Source of the DNA: Gordonia aichiensis NBRC 108223
GTDB taxonomy: Bacteria > Actinomycetota > Actinomycetes > Mycobacteriales > Mycobacteriaceae
Assembly: GCF_000332975.1 (NCBI RefSeq)
Contig: NZ_BANR01000007.1
Coordinates: 62,001 to 126,000, forward strand
DNA: 64,000 nt
Direction: 5' to 3'
Both the position numbers and the translations under genes were made by a program. The notes under the pieces are model-generated. The model was given only the letters and a program-made list of their open reading frames with translations, was not told the DNA's origin and searched no databases. Positions 37,080 to 45,842 of this stretch are shown here, piece after piece (the stretch's first letter is position 1; every line of letters begins with the position of its first letter).

Positions 37080-37353
37080 ATTCTCGGGGAAAGGTTCTTT
37101 CCGCGGGTTTTCGCAGCCGGTTCCGCGACCTGGCCACGTTCTTCCGCGGGTTTCGGCGCCGCCCGACGACTTGGCGACGCTCTTCCGCGGGTTTCGCAGC
37201 CGGTTCCGCGACCTGGCGACACTCTTCCGTGGGTTTCGGCGCCAGGCTCAGAGCTCCGGGCCGCGCCCAGACCTGTCCCGCGCGGAGACCCGCCCCGCGC
37301 CGGGAGCAGGTGCGGCCCCGCCGGGAGCAGGTCCGGCCCCGCCGGCCCCGCCC

Positions 37354-38583
37354 CTACCGCGCCATCGACAGCACCTCGGACCACTTGACGCGGCTGCCGG
37401 TGCGCAGGATCGATTGCTGGTAGATGCGCGCAGCAAACCAGGTCGCGGCGGCGCAGGCCAACAGCATCAGGATCAGGGTGATGACGATCTGCATGGCGTT
37501 GGTGTCGCCGGTGGCGATACGGATCGGCATCAGCACCGCCGAAAACGGGGGAATCCACGTCAGGACCTCGATGAACGTCGACTGCAATGATTGCACCCCG
37601 AAGATGCCCGCGTACATCACCGCCATCGAGAGCACGGTGAGCGGCATGATCGTCGAACCCAGTTCTTCCTGACGCGAGACCAGCGCTCCTGCAGCGGCAT
37701 ACAGAGTTGCGAAGAACAGGTAGCCGAGCAGGAACCACACCAGGACCGCGAGGAACATCCAGACGGCGGTGCCTGCGATTGTCAGCATCCCGGTGGCCAG
37801 GCCTGCGATCAGAGCGGTCAGGCCGAGGATCACCACCTGGCCCAGCGCGACCGCACCGATCCCGAGGATCTTGCCCCACATCAGGTGCAGCGGTTTGACC
37901 GTCGCGAGTAGGAGTTCGACGATCCGCGACGTCTTCTCCTCGACGACGCCCACGGCTATCATGTTGCCGCCCAACATGATGGCCGTGACAAGCAAAATGG
38001 CACCGACAAGCGCGATCACGATGCGCTGAGTCTTGTCGGGCTTGTCGGGGGTTGTCTGAACACTGGTAATGGTCGGGGTCGGCAGCGATGCCGCGTCGAC
38101 ACCACGCGCCGCGAGGCCTTGCGACAATTCGTGCTGCTGGATCGAACCGCGCAATACACCCGACATCGTGTCGGACAGTCCGGTCTTGCTGACGATGTCG
38201 TACGACTCGCCGGAACCGCGCACCACGGCCGCATCGAGATCACCGGATTCGACGCCGCTACGCGCCTGCGACAACGCATCCGGGCCGGAATCGATCGATA
38301 CGACGGTGATCGGCGTGCCACTGGCGTCGCCCAGTTGTGTGATCGTCGTCGACAGTGAGCTGTCGCCCGCGAGGCCCACGCGTTCCGGGTCTGTGCCGCC
38401 ACCGGAGATCGCTTTCCAGATGATCAATCCGACGACGATCACCAGCATCAGGGCCACAGTGCTCAGAATGAATGACCTTGTCTTGGCGCGCGTAACTATT
38501 TCGCGTTGTGCCACAAGGCGAATGGACTGCATGGCGCTCGCACCGTGCACGGCCGTGGCGTGGTTGGGGTCGTGGGAGGTCAT
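37354..38583 (-). CDS. ABC-2 type permease, NatB-like
   Basis: A 409-residue membrane protein. One N-terminal helix (RSFILSTVALMLVIVVGLII) is followed by a ~150-residue extracellular domain and five or six C-terminal helices with NMIAVGVVEEKTSRIVELLL, the NatB signature, then AGALVSRQEELGSTIMPLTV. With NatA it exports Na+ or another substrate. Its start overlaps the natA-like stop by four bases. It is the last gene of the XRE-controlled operon; its 3' end faces the repeat region. Confidence 0.85.
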   Translation of the reverse strand: MTSHDPNHATAVHGASAMQSIRLVAQREIVTRAKTRSFILSTVALMLVIVVGLIIWKAISGGGTDPERVGLAGDSSLSTTITQLGDASGTPITVVSIDSGPDALSQARSGVESGDLDAAVVRGSGESYDIVSKTGLSDTMSGVLRGSIQQHELSQGLAARGVDAASLPTPTITSVQTTPDKPDKTQRIVIALVGAILLVTAIMLGGNMIAVGVVEEKTSRIVELLLATVKPLHLMWGKILGIGAVALGQVVILGLTALIAGLATGMLTIAGTAVWMFLAVLVWFLLGYLFFATLYAAAGALVSRQEELGSTIMPLTVLSMAVMYAGIFGVQSLQSTFIEVLTWIPPFSAVLMPIRIATGDTNAMQIVITLILMLLACAAATWFAARIYQQSILRTGSRVKWSEVLSMAR

Positions 38584-39482
38584 GCCGTCACCACCTCTCG
38601 GAACAGTTCGGTCAGGTTGGGGGTGGTTCGGGCGAATCGGTGTACCGGGCCGTTGGCCAACGCGCGGTCGAGTACCGTCTGGTCGTCGAGCGCAGCAGGA
38701 TCGACGCGCAGCCGGGCACCGTTCGGTTGATAGTCGGCCTCCAGCACCCCTGGACAGTCGTCTGCCCAGCGGGTCGTCGACTGCGGACCGTCGACCTCGA
38801 GGATCACCCCCGCCCGCGTACGCAGATCGTCAACAGCGCCCAGCGCAAGCATCTTTCCCTTCACGACGATCCCGACGCGATCACACAGCCGCTGCACCAG
38901 ATCGAGCTGATGTGAGGAGAAGATCACCGGGATGCCCTCGGCTGCTTTTTCTTTCAACACATCACTCATCACATCGACCGCCACCGGGTCGAGTCCGGAG
39001 AACGGTTCGTCGAGCACGAGTACGTCCGGATCGTGGACGAGTGCCGCGGCGAGTTGCACACGTTGCTGATTGCCGAGCGAGAGGTCGGCGACATTGTCGT
39101 CGTAACGTTCGTCGACGCCGAGTCGCTGGGTCCAGCGTCGTGCACTCTCGCCTGCCTGGTCGGCGCTCATTCCGTGCAGGCGCGCGAGAAAGACGAGTTG
39201 TTCACCGACCTTCATCTTCGGATAGAGACCACGCTCCTCGGGCATGTATCCGATCCGACGCCGCGTGGTGAGGTCGATGGGAGCATCGCCGAGCGTCACC
39301 CGTCCCGAATCCGGTTCGAGCACACCGAGAATGATGCGCATCGTCGTCGACTTACCTGCCCCGTTGCTGCCGACGAAACCGAAGATCTCGCCGGGGGCGA
39401 CGGCGAAGGTCATGTCGTCGAGTGCGACGACGTCGCCATAGCGTTTGGACAGTCCGTCAACCGTGAGCGCTCCTGCGTTCAT
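38580..39482 (-). CDS. ABC transporter ATPase, NatA-like
   Basis: A 300-residue ABC ATPase. Walker A GFVGSNGAGKSTTMRIILG (~35-53), signature VADLSLGNQQRVQLAAALV, Walker B DVLVLDEPFSGLDPVAVDVM, then the H-loop SSHQLDLVQRLC. A C-terminal ~80-residue extension (LEVDGPQSTTRWADD...) fits the NatA/drug-exporter branch. It powers the NatB-like permease, with which it shares a 4-bp overlap on one side and the small membrane protein gene on the other. Confidence 0.9.
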   Translation of the reverse strand: MNAGALTVDGLSKRYGDVVALDDMTFAVAPGEIFGFVGSNGAGKSTTMRIILGVLEPDSGRVTLGDAPIDLTTRRRIGYMPEERGLYPKMKVGEQLVFLARLHGMSADQAGESARRWTQRLGVDERYDDNVADLSLGNQQRVQLAAALVHDPDVLVLDEPFSGLDPVAVDVMSDVLKEKAAEGIPVIFSSHQLDLVQRLCDRVGIVVKGKMLALGAVDDLRTRAGVILEVDGPQSTTRWADDCPGVLEADYQPNGARLRVDPAALDDQTVLDRALANGPVHRFARTTPNLTELFREVVTA

Positions 39483-40147
39483 GACGGGTTCCTTCCCTGG
39501 TTGGTGTGAAGTTCGGAATCGTGTCGAACGCCCGGATCAATGTGTGAGCCAAGGTCTCCATCGAGACCGACGCCGCTGCCGATTTCGAGGTCCTCCGGGT
39601 CGACGTCGGCCATCCACCATGCGGTCAGCATCGATGGAATGAACACCGCGCCGAGAACCAATGCGATGAGCAGCATTCCGGTTCCGTAGACGTACTGGCC
39701 GCGCACCTCGTCGAATCCGCCGAGCGTGACGAGGATGATGTACGGGATGAACATCAGCGTGAACAAGGCGAAGTAGGCGATGGAACGTGCCGAATTCCGT
39801 TGCGCCAACTGAATTTCATCGAGCGCCGACACCGGGGCGTCGCCGACCGAGCCGGTGACGATCCGCAGTAGTCGCTGACAGGCCAGCGCGCCGAGTATCC
39901 CCACGCCCAGCGGGATGATGAACCACTGGCGTGAGAAGAACGCGATGACCGCACCGACCAGCACGAGGAACGCGCAGATGGCCTGCACGACGACGAGGCG
40001 CCGATAGACGGTACGTCTGCGCCAGCCCACGAGCTTGTGCGCGTGCCGTTCGATGAACTGACGGTGCCGCTCACCGCGCCATTCGTCGTAGCGTAGCCAC
40101 AGCGCGGGTTTGGCGTCGTCGGGGATCGCGGAGTTGGGGTCGTGCAT
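39479..40147 (-). CDS. Four-helix membrane protein in the ABC operon
   Basis: A 222-residue protein with a basic cytoplasmic N-terminus (WLRYDEWRGERHRQFIERHA) and four helices: VVVQAICAFLVLVGAVIAFF, FIIPLGVGILGALACQRLLR, IAYFALFTLMFIPYIILVTL and YGTGMLLIALVLGAVFIPSM. The tail is acidic and hydrophilic. No family is recognised. It sits 3 bp after the XRE gene and overlaps natA by four bases, so it is probably a partner or sensor of this transporter. Confidence 0.75.
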   Translation of the reverse strand: MHDPNSAIPDDAKPALWLRYDEWRGERHRQFIERHAHKLVGWRRRTVYRRLVVVQAICAFLVLVGAVIAFFSRQWFIIPLGVGILGALACQRLLRIVTGSVGDAPVSALDEIQLAQRNSARSIAYFALFTLMFIPYIILVTLGGFDEVRGQYVYGTGMLLIALVLGAVFIPSMLTAWWMADVDPEDLEIGSGVGLDGDLGSHIDPGVRHDSELHTNQGRNPS

Positions 40148-40150
40148 GGG

Positions 40151-40516
40151 TCAGACCTCCGTGGACGAGTGGGGAGTGGACGGATCTGCACTCGATGGTT
40201 CGGCGCCGGCCGGACCATGATTGGTCGGGACCGCATCCTCACGCGGTCGTTCTGCGGGTCGGCCGTACAACTCCGCCGACATGGCGCCGAACTCGGTCCG
40301 GCTGAACACCGCCTCAACCGGCAGATTGAACACATCGCAGATGCGAAACGCGAGGTCGAGGCTGGGATAGTTGTCGCCGCGCTCGAGCGCACCGACCGAC
40401 TGGACGTTGATCCCGACCAGCCCGGCCAGGTCGGCGCGAGACATCCTCCGCTCGGCGCGCAGCACACCGATCCGGTTGTAGATGGGGAGCTTTTCTCCCC
40501 GCCGCACTGGACTCAC
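40151..40516 (-). CDS. XRE-family HTH regulator
   Basis: A 121-residue regulator. The HTH reads IGVLRAERRMSRADLAGLVG, INVQSVGALERGDNYPSLDL, AFRICDVFNLPVEAVFSRTE, typical of the short YozG-like XRE proteins that pair with membrane protein genes. A Pro/Ser-rich tail follows. It starts at GTG, only two bases after a 32-bp palindrome and with no ribosome site, so the transcript is probably leaderless and autoregulated. It heads the operon XRE - membrane protein - ATPase - permease. Confidence 0.88.
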   Translation of the reverse strand: MSPVRRGEKLPIYNRIGVLRAERRMSRADLAGLVGINVQSVGALERGDNYPSLDLAFRICDVFNLPVEAVFSRTEFGAMSAELYGRPAERPREDAVPTNHGPAGAEPSSADPSTPHSSTEV

Positions 40517-40518
40517 AC

Positions 40519-40550
40519 GACATAGTGTTGTGAAAACACAACACTATGTC
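40519..40550. promoter_or_regulatory. Perfect 14-bp palindrome, likely XRE operator
   Basis: GACATAGTGTTGTG (40519-40532) and CACAACACTATGTC (40537-40550) are exact reverse complements around AAAA. It ends two bases from the start codon of the XRE gene. Its AT-rich sequence contrasts with the region and may include the -10 element. Binding by the adjacent regulator would block the whole operon. Confidence 0.75.
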
Positions 40551-40654
40551 AAGGCTGGGAGCATCGCACGGACTCAAGTGAGTCGAGAGAATCGCCTGCG
40601 GACTACCGGCCGCACCTCTCTACCCGGCCGCACCCCTCTACCCGGCCGCGCACA

Positions 40655-41823
40655 TCAGCCGGCGGCGAGGATGTCGGCGACGTTGCGCGCGGCCTCGCGG
40701 CCGGCCCGATTGGCACCGATGGTCGACGCCGATGGCCCATAGCCGATCAATTGGATACGCGGATCGTCGGCCACGGTGGTCGCGAGACGACCGGTCATCA
40801 CGATCCCGCCGCCCGGTCCCCGCAGATGCAACGGTGAGAGATGGTCGAGTGCGCTGCGAAATCCCGTGTTCCAGAAAATGACGTCGACGTCGAGGTGCTC
40901 ACCCGCGGACACCTCCGCGCCAGTCGACCCGCCCCCACAGTCCCAGCAGACCCCGGTCTCGGTGATGCGTGTGAACATCGGTCGCCACTCGTCGAGAATG
41001 CCGTCGCGCTGCGCGGCTTCGATCGCCGGTGTCAGTGCGAGTCCGGTCACCGACACCACCGACGTCGGCGGAAGACCCGCTCGCACCCGACGTTCCACGC
41101 GCGCAACGGCTTCGCGACCCAACTCGGGAGAGAACGGGTGGGGGTCGAAGTGCGGCCTGGTACGTGAACACCAGAACGTCGAACGCCGGGAGCTTGTCGA
41201 GCAATCTCGATCAGCAGCCCGACCGCCGAGATCCCGGCGCCCACTACCAGTACGCGTTGACCGGCGAACTCCTCGGGACCCGTGTAGTCGTGGGTGTGTA
41301 GTTGCTTGCCGCGAAACGTCTCGGCACCCGGGATGTGCGGGATGAACGGTCGCTCCCATGTTCCCGTCGCGTTGATGAGTGTGCGTGCGGTGATCACCTG
41401 TCCGCGCAGGCGACCACCCAGGGTGGCCCGGAACACGTCCCCCTCACGCTCGACGGATCGCACGTCGACCGGGCGACGCACCCGCAGGCCGAACTTCTGC
41501 TCATACCGTGCGAAGTACTCGGGAACCACCGTCGACGCGGGAAACTCGTCGCGATCGACGCCGACGGCCTCATTGAGTCCGTAGCCGGGGAGGTCGTGCA
41601 CGCGGTTGGTGCCCGACAGCGTCAGTGTCGGCCACCGGAACTGCCACGCACCGCCGGGACCGGGCGAGTGATCGAGAAGTTGGTACCGGTTCTCGAGGCC
41701 GAACCGCTGCAGGAAGTACGCCGCCGACAACCCCGCTTGTCCGCCGCCGATGACCAGTACGTCGGAGTGTCGATCCGGAACCAGATCGGCGTCGACAACC
41801 GTGCCATGCGATGCAGCGCTCAC
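40655..41823 (-). pseudogene. FAD-dependent monooxygenase broken by one frameshift
   Basis: Two frames together give a complete flavin monooxygenase/CzcO-like protein of about 389 residues. The first (from GTG 41823) has the FAD fold DVLVIGGGQAGLSAAYFLQR, GPGGAWQFRWPTLTLSG, INATGTWERPFIPHIPG and the NADP fold RVLVVGAGISAVGLLIEIAR. Near 41165-41200 the homology moves to another frame: RPHFDPHPFSPELGREAVAR, RRVRAGLPPTSVVSVTGLAL, DVIFWNTGFRSALDHLSPLH, ending RNVADILAAG at 40655. A single-base change restores continuity. Either a recent inactivation or a sequencing error; both halves are otherwise well preserved. It diverges from the EchA6-like gene. Confidence 0.75.
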
Positions 41824-41934
41824 CTCAATGACCGTACTTGGGTCCGGTCGGGGCCTCGGGCTGCCACCACAACCGTGACGTCAACATCCGGCCCAACTCC
41901 ACCGCGCCGCGCTGGTCGTGGGTACGCTTCGCCC

Positions 41935-42666
41935 ATGATCCACTCGCATGCAGAAGGTTCGGTGACGACGATCGAGCTCGATCGTCCGGACAAGCGCAAC
42001 GCACTCGACGAGGACATGGTGGACGGCCTGGCCACGGCGTTCGCAGACGCCGTCGACGCGGGCACCAGGGCCATCGTGGTGACCGGTCGTGGCAGCGTGT
42101 TCAGCGCGGGCGCCGATCTCTCGGGTCCGGTGTATGACCCCGCTTTCCTCGAAAAGCTCATCGCCACACTGCGTCGGATCGAGTCGGTTCCCGTACCCGT
42201 GATCGCCGCCCTCAACGGTTCGGCACTCGGCGCGGGACTGCAACTGGCCATGGCAGCCGATCTACGAGTGATGGCACCCGACGCCCTTGCGGGTATCCCG
42301 GCTGCGAAATTGGGTGTGGCCGTAGATGAATGGACCATCCGACGTCTTGTTTCGCTCGTCGGTGCCGGCCAGGCCCGGGGCATGCTCATCGGATGCGATC
42401 CGTTGTCGGCCGACCGTGCACATGCACTAGGGTTCGCCAACCGGATCGGCGACCTCACCGATGCGCAGCACTGGGCGTCGACCATCGCCGAACTCGCGCC
42501 ACTGACACTGCAGCACTACAAACTGGTGCTCAACGGTGACGGCGCACGTGACGAAGCGCCTGCCGAACGGCAGGCCGCGATGCGTCGAGCCTGGGAGAGC
42601 GACGACCTCGCAGAAGGCCGCGCGGCGCGCTCCGAGAAGAGAAAGCCGAAATTCACGGGAAAGTAG
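41935..42666 (+). CDS. echA6: EchA6-like crotonase without catalytic glutamates
   Basis: A 243-residue crotonase-fold protein, the same length as mycobacterial EchA6 (Rv0905), in the matching genomic position. It has TIELDRPDKRNALDEDMVD and the oxyanion-hole GRGSVFSAGADLSG. The two catalytic Glu of active hydratases are missing: GSALGAGLQLAMAADL has Gln, and AGIPAAKLGVAVDEW has Ala where PE is expected. Mycobacterial EchA6 binds acyl-CoAs and feeds them to FAS-II for mycolic acid synthesis rather than hydrating them. The tail RSEKRKPKFTGK also matches that branch. The ATG at 41935 follows the family length. Confidence 0.85.
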   Translation: MIHSHAEGSVTTIELDRPDKRNALDEDMVDGLATAFADAVDAGTRAIVVTGRGSVFSAGADLSGPVYDPAFLEKLIATLRRIESVPVPVIAALNGSALGAGLQLAMAADLRVMAPDALAGIPAAKLGVAVDEWTIRRLVSLVGAGQARGMLIGCDPLSADRAHALGFANRIGDLTDAQHWASTIAELAPLTLQHYKLVLNGDGARDEAPAERQAAMRRAWESDDLAEGRAARSEKRKPKFTGK

Positions 42667-42697
42667 ATCGGACAACGGCTTTCGCCGAACGCAGCAA

Positions 42698-42731
42698 CCT
42701 CCGCGGGGTGCACGGTGTCACACCGCGGAGG
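42698..42731. terminator. Hairpin terminator after echA6
   Basis: CCTCCGCGGGGTG (42698-42710) pairs with CACACCGCGGAGG (42719-42731), 12 Watson-Crick pairs plus one G-T, around an 8-base loop, 32 bp past the echA6 stop. Confidence 0.65.
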
Positions 42732-42842
42732 CCTCGTCCGTGTGATGTCTAGTTTTCCTGCGTGAAACATTCTGAGTAACTCACCGAAACATGACCTCCG
42801 TACGTTGGGCCGGTCTGTAACTCGGATCACGCAGGAGGGCCG

Positions 42843-44669
42843 ATGGCCACCGATAAGCATCACGAACCCGTCGGCGAGGTCGCCGACGAGGTCGGCGAGA
42901 TAGAGAACGCCGAACACAGCATCATCGCAACCGGTGCACAGGCCGCGGCCATGCGAGAAACTCTCGAGGACTACACCCTTCGCTTTGCGCCCCGCAGCTA
43001 CCGCAAGTGGGGTCCAGGCGTCGTCGCCATCTCCGCGCTCGGTGGCATCGCCTACCTCGCCGACTTCGCGATCGGCGCCAACATCGGCATCGCCAACGGC
43101 ACCGGAAACGCGCTGTGGGGCATTCTGTTCTTCGCCGTGGTCATCGTCGTCACCGGCTACCCGTTGGCCTTCTACGCGGCGCGATACAACATCGATCTCG
43201 ACCTCATCACGCGCGGAAGCGGTTTCGGCTACTACGGCTCGGTGCTGACGAACGTCATCTTCGCATCGTTCACGTTCATCTTCTTCGCCCTCGAGGGTTC
43301 CATCATGGCCCAGGGTCTCGAGCTGGGGCTGCACATACCGTTGTGGATCGGCTATCTGGTCTCGTCGTTGTTGGTCATCCCGCTGGTCATTTACGGCATG
43401 AACACACTAGCCAAACTGCAGGTGTGGACCACCCCGCTGTGGCTGGTCATGATGGTGCTGCCGTTCATCTACCTGGTCATCAAGCATCCGTCGGCCATCG
43501 GCGACTTCTTCGCATTCAGCGGCGTCGATGGCGACGGCAATCCGGCGGGCAAGGGTGTCAGCTTCGCAGGCACCATGCTCGCCGCGGGTGTGTGTCTGTC
43601 ACTGATCGCGCAGATCGCCGAGCAGGTCGACTACCTGCGCTTCATGCCGCCCCGTACCCCCGACAACAAGCGAAAGTGGTGGGCCGCAACGCTCATCGCC
43701 GGGCCTGGCTGGGTGTTCTTCGGTGCTCTCAAGCAGATCGTCGGTCTGTTCCTCGCCGTCTACCTGATCGGCATCAGCGTCGACAATGCGGGCATCGCGA
43801 ACCAGCCTGTTCATCAGTTCGTCGAGATCTACCAGGACTTCCTGCCGCACTGGCTTGCCCTGACCCTCGCCGTCATCCTCGTGGTGATCAGCCAGGTGAA
43901 GATCAACGTGACCAACGCCTACTCGGGGTCACTGGCCTGGACCAACGCGTTCACCCGCGTCACCAAGACCTACCCCGGCCGCCTCGTCTTCCTGTTCTTC
44001 AACGTGATCATCGCGATCGTGCTGATGGAAGCCAACATGTTCAGCTTCCTCAACAACCTGCTGAACTTCTACGCCAACTGCGGTATTGCGTGGATTGCGG
44101 TCGTCGCCTCCGACATCGTGGTCAACAAGTACATCCTGGGCATCTCGCCCAAGCAGCCGGAGTTCCGACGCGGCATGATCTACAGCGTCAACCCTGTCGG
44201 GTTCGGTTCGCTCCTGATCTCGGCGGGTGCGTCGATCCTGGTGTACTTCCACGTATTCGGCGACGCCATTCAGCCGTACTCGCCGCTGGTGGCGCTGGTG
44301 CTCGCGATTGTCCTTCCCCCGATCTTCGCGGTGGCGACGAAGGGTAAGTACTACCTGCGTCGCGTCGACGACGGCATCGACATCCCGATGTACGACGAAC
44401 ACGGCAACCCCACCGACGAGAAACTGCTGTGCTGCGTCACCAACATCGAGTTCGAGCGTCCGGACATGATCGCCTCGGCGGTACCGGGACCGAACGGCGA
44501 GAAGCAGTACATCAGTTCGCTCGCGCTCTCCTGCGACAAGACCGGTGAGCACGTGCTGCCGGCTCAGGATGTGATGTCGATGACCACCGACATTCCGGCG
44601 GCGGGTACCGAGAACGCCACATCGTCGACGTCGGGCACGCCTGCAGAGGCTCCGAAGGAAGACGCGTAG
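42843..44669 (+). CDS. NCS1-family purine/cytosine permease
   Basis: A 608-residue transporter, longer than usual (~480) because of N- and C-terminal soluble extensions. The core starts LRFAPRSYRKWGPGVVAISA and has GTGNALWGILFFAVVIVVTG, YYGSVLTNVIFASFTFIFFA, LIAQIAEQVDYLRFMPPRTP, and late helices ending at ~500. The C-terminal tail (YDEHGNPTDEKLLCCVTNIE; SALSCDKTGEH-like) is cytoplasmic. It imports a nucleobase, hydantoin or similar compound. CAGGAGG precedes the ATG by five bases. xdhC follows convergently, which suggests purine use (inference). Confidence 0.82.
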   Translation: MATDKHHEPVGEVADEVGEIENAEHSIIATGAQAAAMRETLEDYTLRFAPRSYRKWGPGVVAISALGGIAYLADFAIGANIGIANGTGNALWGILFFAVVIVVTGYPLAFYAARYNIDLDLITRGSGFGYYGSVLTNVIFASFTFIFFALEGSIMAQGLELGLHIPLWIGYLVSSLLVIPLVIYGMNTLAKLQVWTTPLWLVMMVLPFIYLVIKHPSAIGDFFAFSGVDGDGNPAGKGVSFAGTMLAAGVCLSLIAQIAEQVDYLRFMPPRTPDNKRKWWAATLIAGPGWVFFGALKQIVGLFLAVYLIGISVDNAGIANQPVHQFVEIYQDFLPHWLALTLAVILVVISQVKINVTNAYSGSLAWTNAFTRVTKTYPGRLVFLFFNVIIAIVLMEANMFSFLNNLLNFYANCGIAWIAVVASDIVVNKYILGISPKQPEFRRGMIYSVNPVGFGSLLISAGASILVYFHVFGDAIQPYSPLVALVLAIVLPPIFAVATKGKYYLRRVDDGIDIPMYDEHGNPTDEKLLCCVTNIEFERPDMIASAVPGPNGEKQYISSLALSCDKTGEHVLPAQDVMSMTTDIPAAGTENATSSTSGTPAEAPKEDA

Positions 44670-44693
44670 AAACCACTGCGCCGCCGATCAACT

Positions 44694-44735
44694 CGACGTC
44701 GGGTCCGCTTCAGTGATGGAGCGGACCCGACGTCG
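44694..44735. terminator. Perfect 16-bp bidirectional terminator
   Basis: CGACGTCGGGTCCGCT (44694-44709) and its exact complement (44720-44735) flank a 10-base loop between the convergent permease and xdhC genes. The right arm lies inside the last codons of xdhC. Confidence 0.7.
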
Positions 44736-45792
44736 TGTGTAGGGCCCTGGTCGAGGCGTCGTGACGCTCGGCGATCAGCTGCGCCGCGATCGACACGGCC
44801 ACTTCTGCCGGGGTGTGCCCGCCGAGGTCGAGCCCCAGCGGCGAGCGCAGTCGATCCAGTTCCGCTGGGGCCATACCGGATTCGATGAGCCGCGCGTTGC
44901 GATCGGTGACCGTTCTCCGCGAGCCGAGTGCTCCGACGAAACCCGCACGGGAGTCGGCGAGCGCCACCCGCAGTGTGGGGACGTCGAACTTGGGATCGTG
45001 AGTCATCACGCACACCGCGGTGGTGGCGTCGACAGTGCCCGAACGGATCTCGGCCTCCAGGTAGCGGTGCGGCCAGTCGACGACCACCTCGTCCGCATCG
45101 GGAAAGCGTGCGCGCGTTGCGAATACCGGCCGAGCGTCGACGACCGTGACGCGGTAGCCCAGCGATCGGCCGATACTGCTGGTCGCCCGCACGAAGTCGT
45201 TGGCGCCCACCAGAATGAGCCTCGGGGGAGCGGCGAAGGTGTGCACGAAGGTCCGCGGTCGGGCGTCCCCGGAGATCGTCGGGTCGTCGCAGTCATCGAC
45301 ACCGATGATGCCGCTGCGACCCGACGCGAGGAGGTCGGCGACGTCGTGATCGAGCCGACGCCACCGAGTCGTCGGCGACGTCGTGATATGCCACTCGGGC
45401 GAGGATCCCAGCGTGGTCGCCCACGCCACTCGACGATCCGCGGCGAGGTGCCCCGCCAGTTCATCCAGGGCACGGCGACGATCGGCGGTGACCCGCTCGA
45501 CGAACACCTCGAGGGTTCCGCCGCAGGTCAGGCCTATTTCGATACCGTCGGCATCGGCAATGCCGAAGTGTTCGACGACGGCTTCGCCACTGTCGAGCAC
45601 GGTGGTGCAGGTGTGGACGAGGGCGGATTCGACACAGCCACCCGAGAGCGATCCGATGACCTCGCCGTCGGCGGTGACGGCCATCGCCGCCCCCACAGCG
45701 CGTGGCGTGGGACCGCTCGTGCCGATGATGCGGGCGATGGCCACCGGCCCGCGGGCGAGGCGGTCGATCACCACCGGCAGAACATCACGCAT
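44710..45792 (-). CDS. XdhC/CoxI-family molybdenum-cofactor maturation protein
   Basis: A 360-residue protein. The N-terminal XdhC_CoxI domain has MRDVLPVVIDRLARGPVAIA, GTSGPTPRAVGAAMAV, GSLSGGCVESALV and GLTCGGTLEVFVE with conserved cysteines; the C-terminal Rossmann domain has LILVGANDFVRATSSIGRSL, VVDARPVFATRARFPDADEV, THDPKFDVPTLRVALADSRA and GALGSRRTVTDRNARL. Such proteins bind and sulfurate Moco for xanthine dehydrogenase-type enzymes; no such enzyme is in view. The ATG at 45792 is preferred to a GTG at 45828. Confidence 0.85.
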   Translation of the reverse strand: MRDVLPVVIDRLARGPVAIARIIGTSGPTPRAVGAAMAVTADGEVIGSLSGGCVESALVHTCTTVLDSGEAVVEHFGIADADGIEIGLTCGGTLEVFVERVTADRRRALDELAGHLAADRRVAWATTLGSSPEWHITTSPTTRWRRLDHDVADLLASGRSGIIGVDDCDDPTISGDARPRTFVHTFAAPPRLILVGANDFVRATSSIGRSLGYRVTVVDARPVFATRARFPDADEVVVDWPHRYLEAEIRSGTVDATTAVCVMTHDPKFDVPTLRVALADSRAGFVGALGSRRTVTDRNARLIESGMAPAELDRLRSPLGLDLGGHTPAEVAVSIAAQLIAERHDASTRALHTTSGPLHH

Positions 45793-45842
45793 CGTCCCAG
45801 TGTCGGCGCGGTGGCTCGGTTGCGCCACTCGACCCGACGAGC

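Larger units (their letters stand above)
36513..37353. repeat. 841-bp convergent intergenic region with two composite repeats
   Basis: Both flanking genes end into this region. Two related blocks begin with CGAAAAGTAGGGG (36630) and CGAAAAATATAGGGG (37008). Each holds a 38-base hairpin and then imperfect units of about 40 bp around CGACGCTCTTCCGCGGGTTT. Unit cores start near 36715, 36755, 36795, 36835, 36876, 36916 and 36960 in the first block and near 37095, 37136, 37176 and 37218 in the second. No frame gives a credible protein. The last 100 bp before natB (37255-37353) is a run of GCCCCGCC-rich sequence. Described further under findings. Confidence 0.75.

Noticed and set aside
36715..37240. 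Possible CRISPR array
   Set aside because: Units are imperfect and contiguous, with no constant repeat plus unique spacers, and no cas genes are near.
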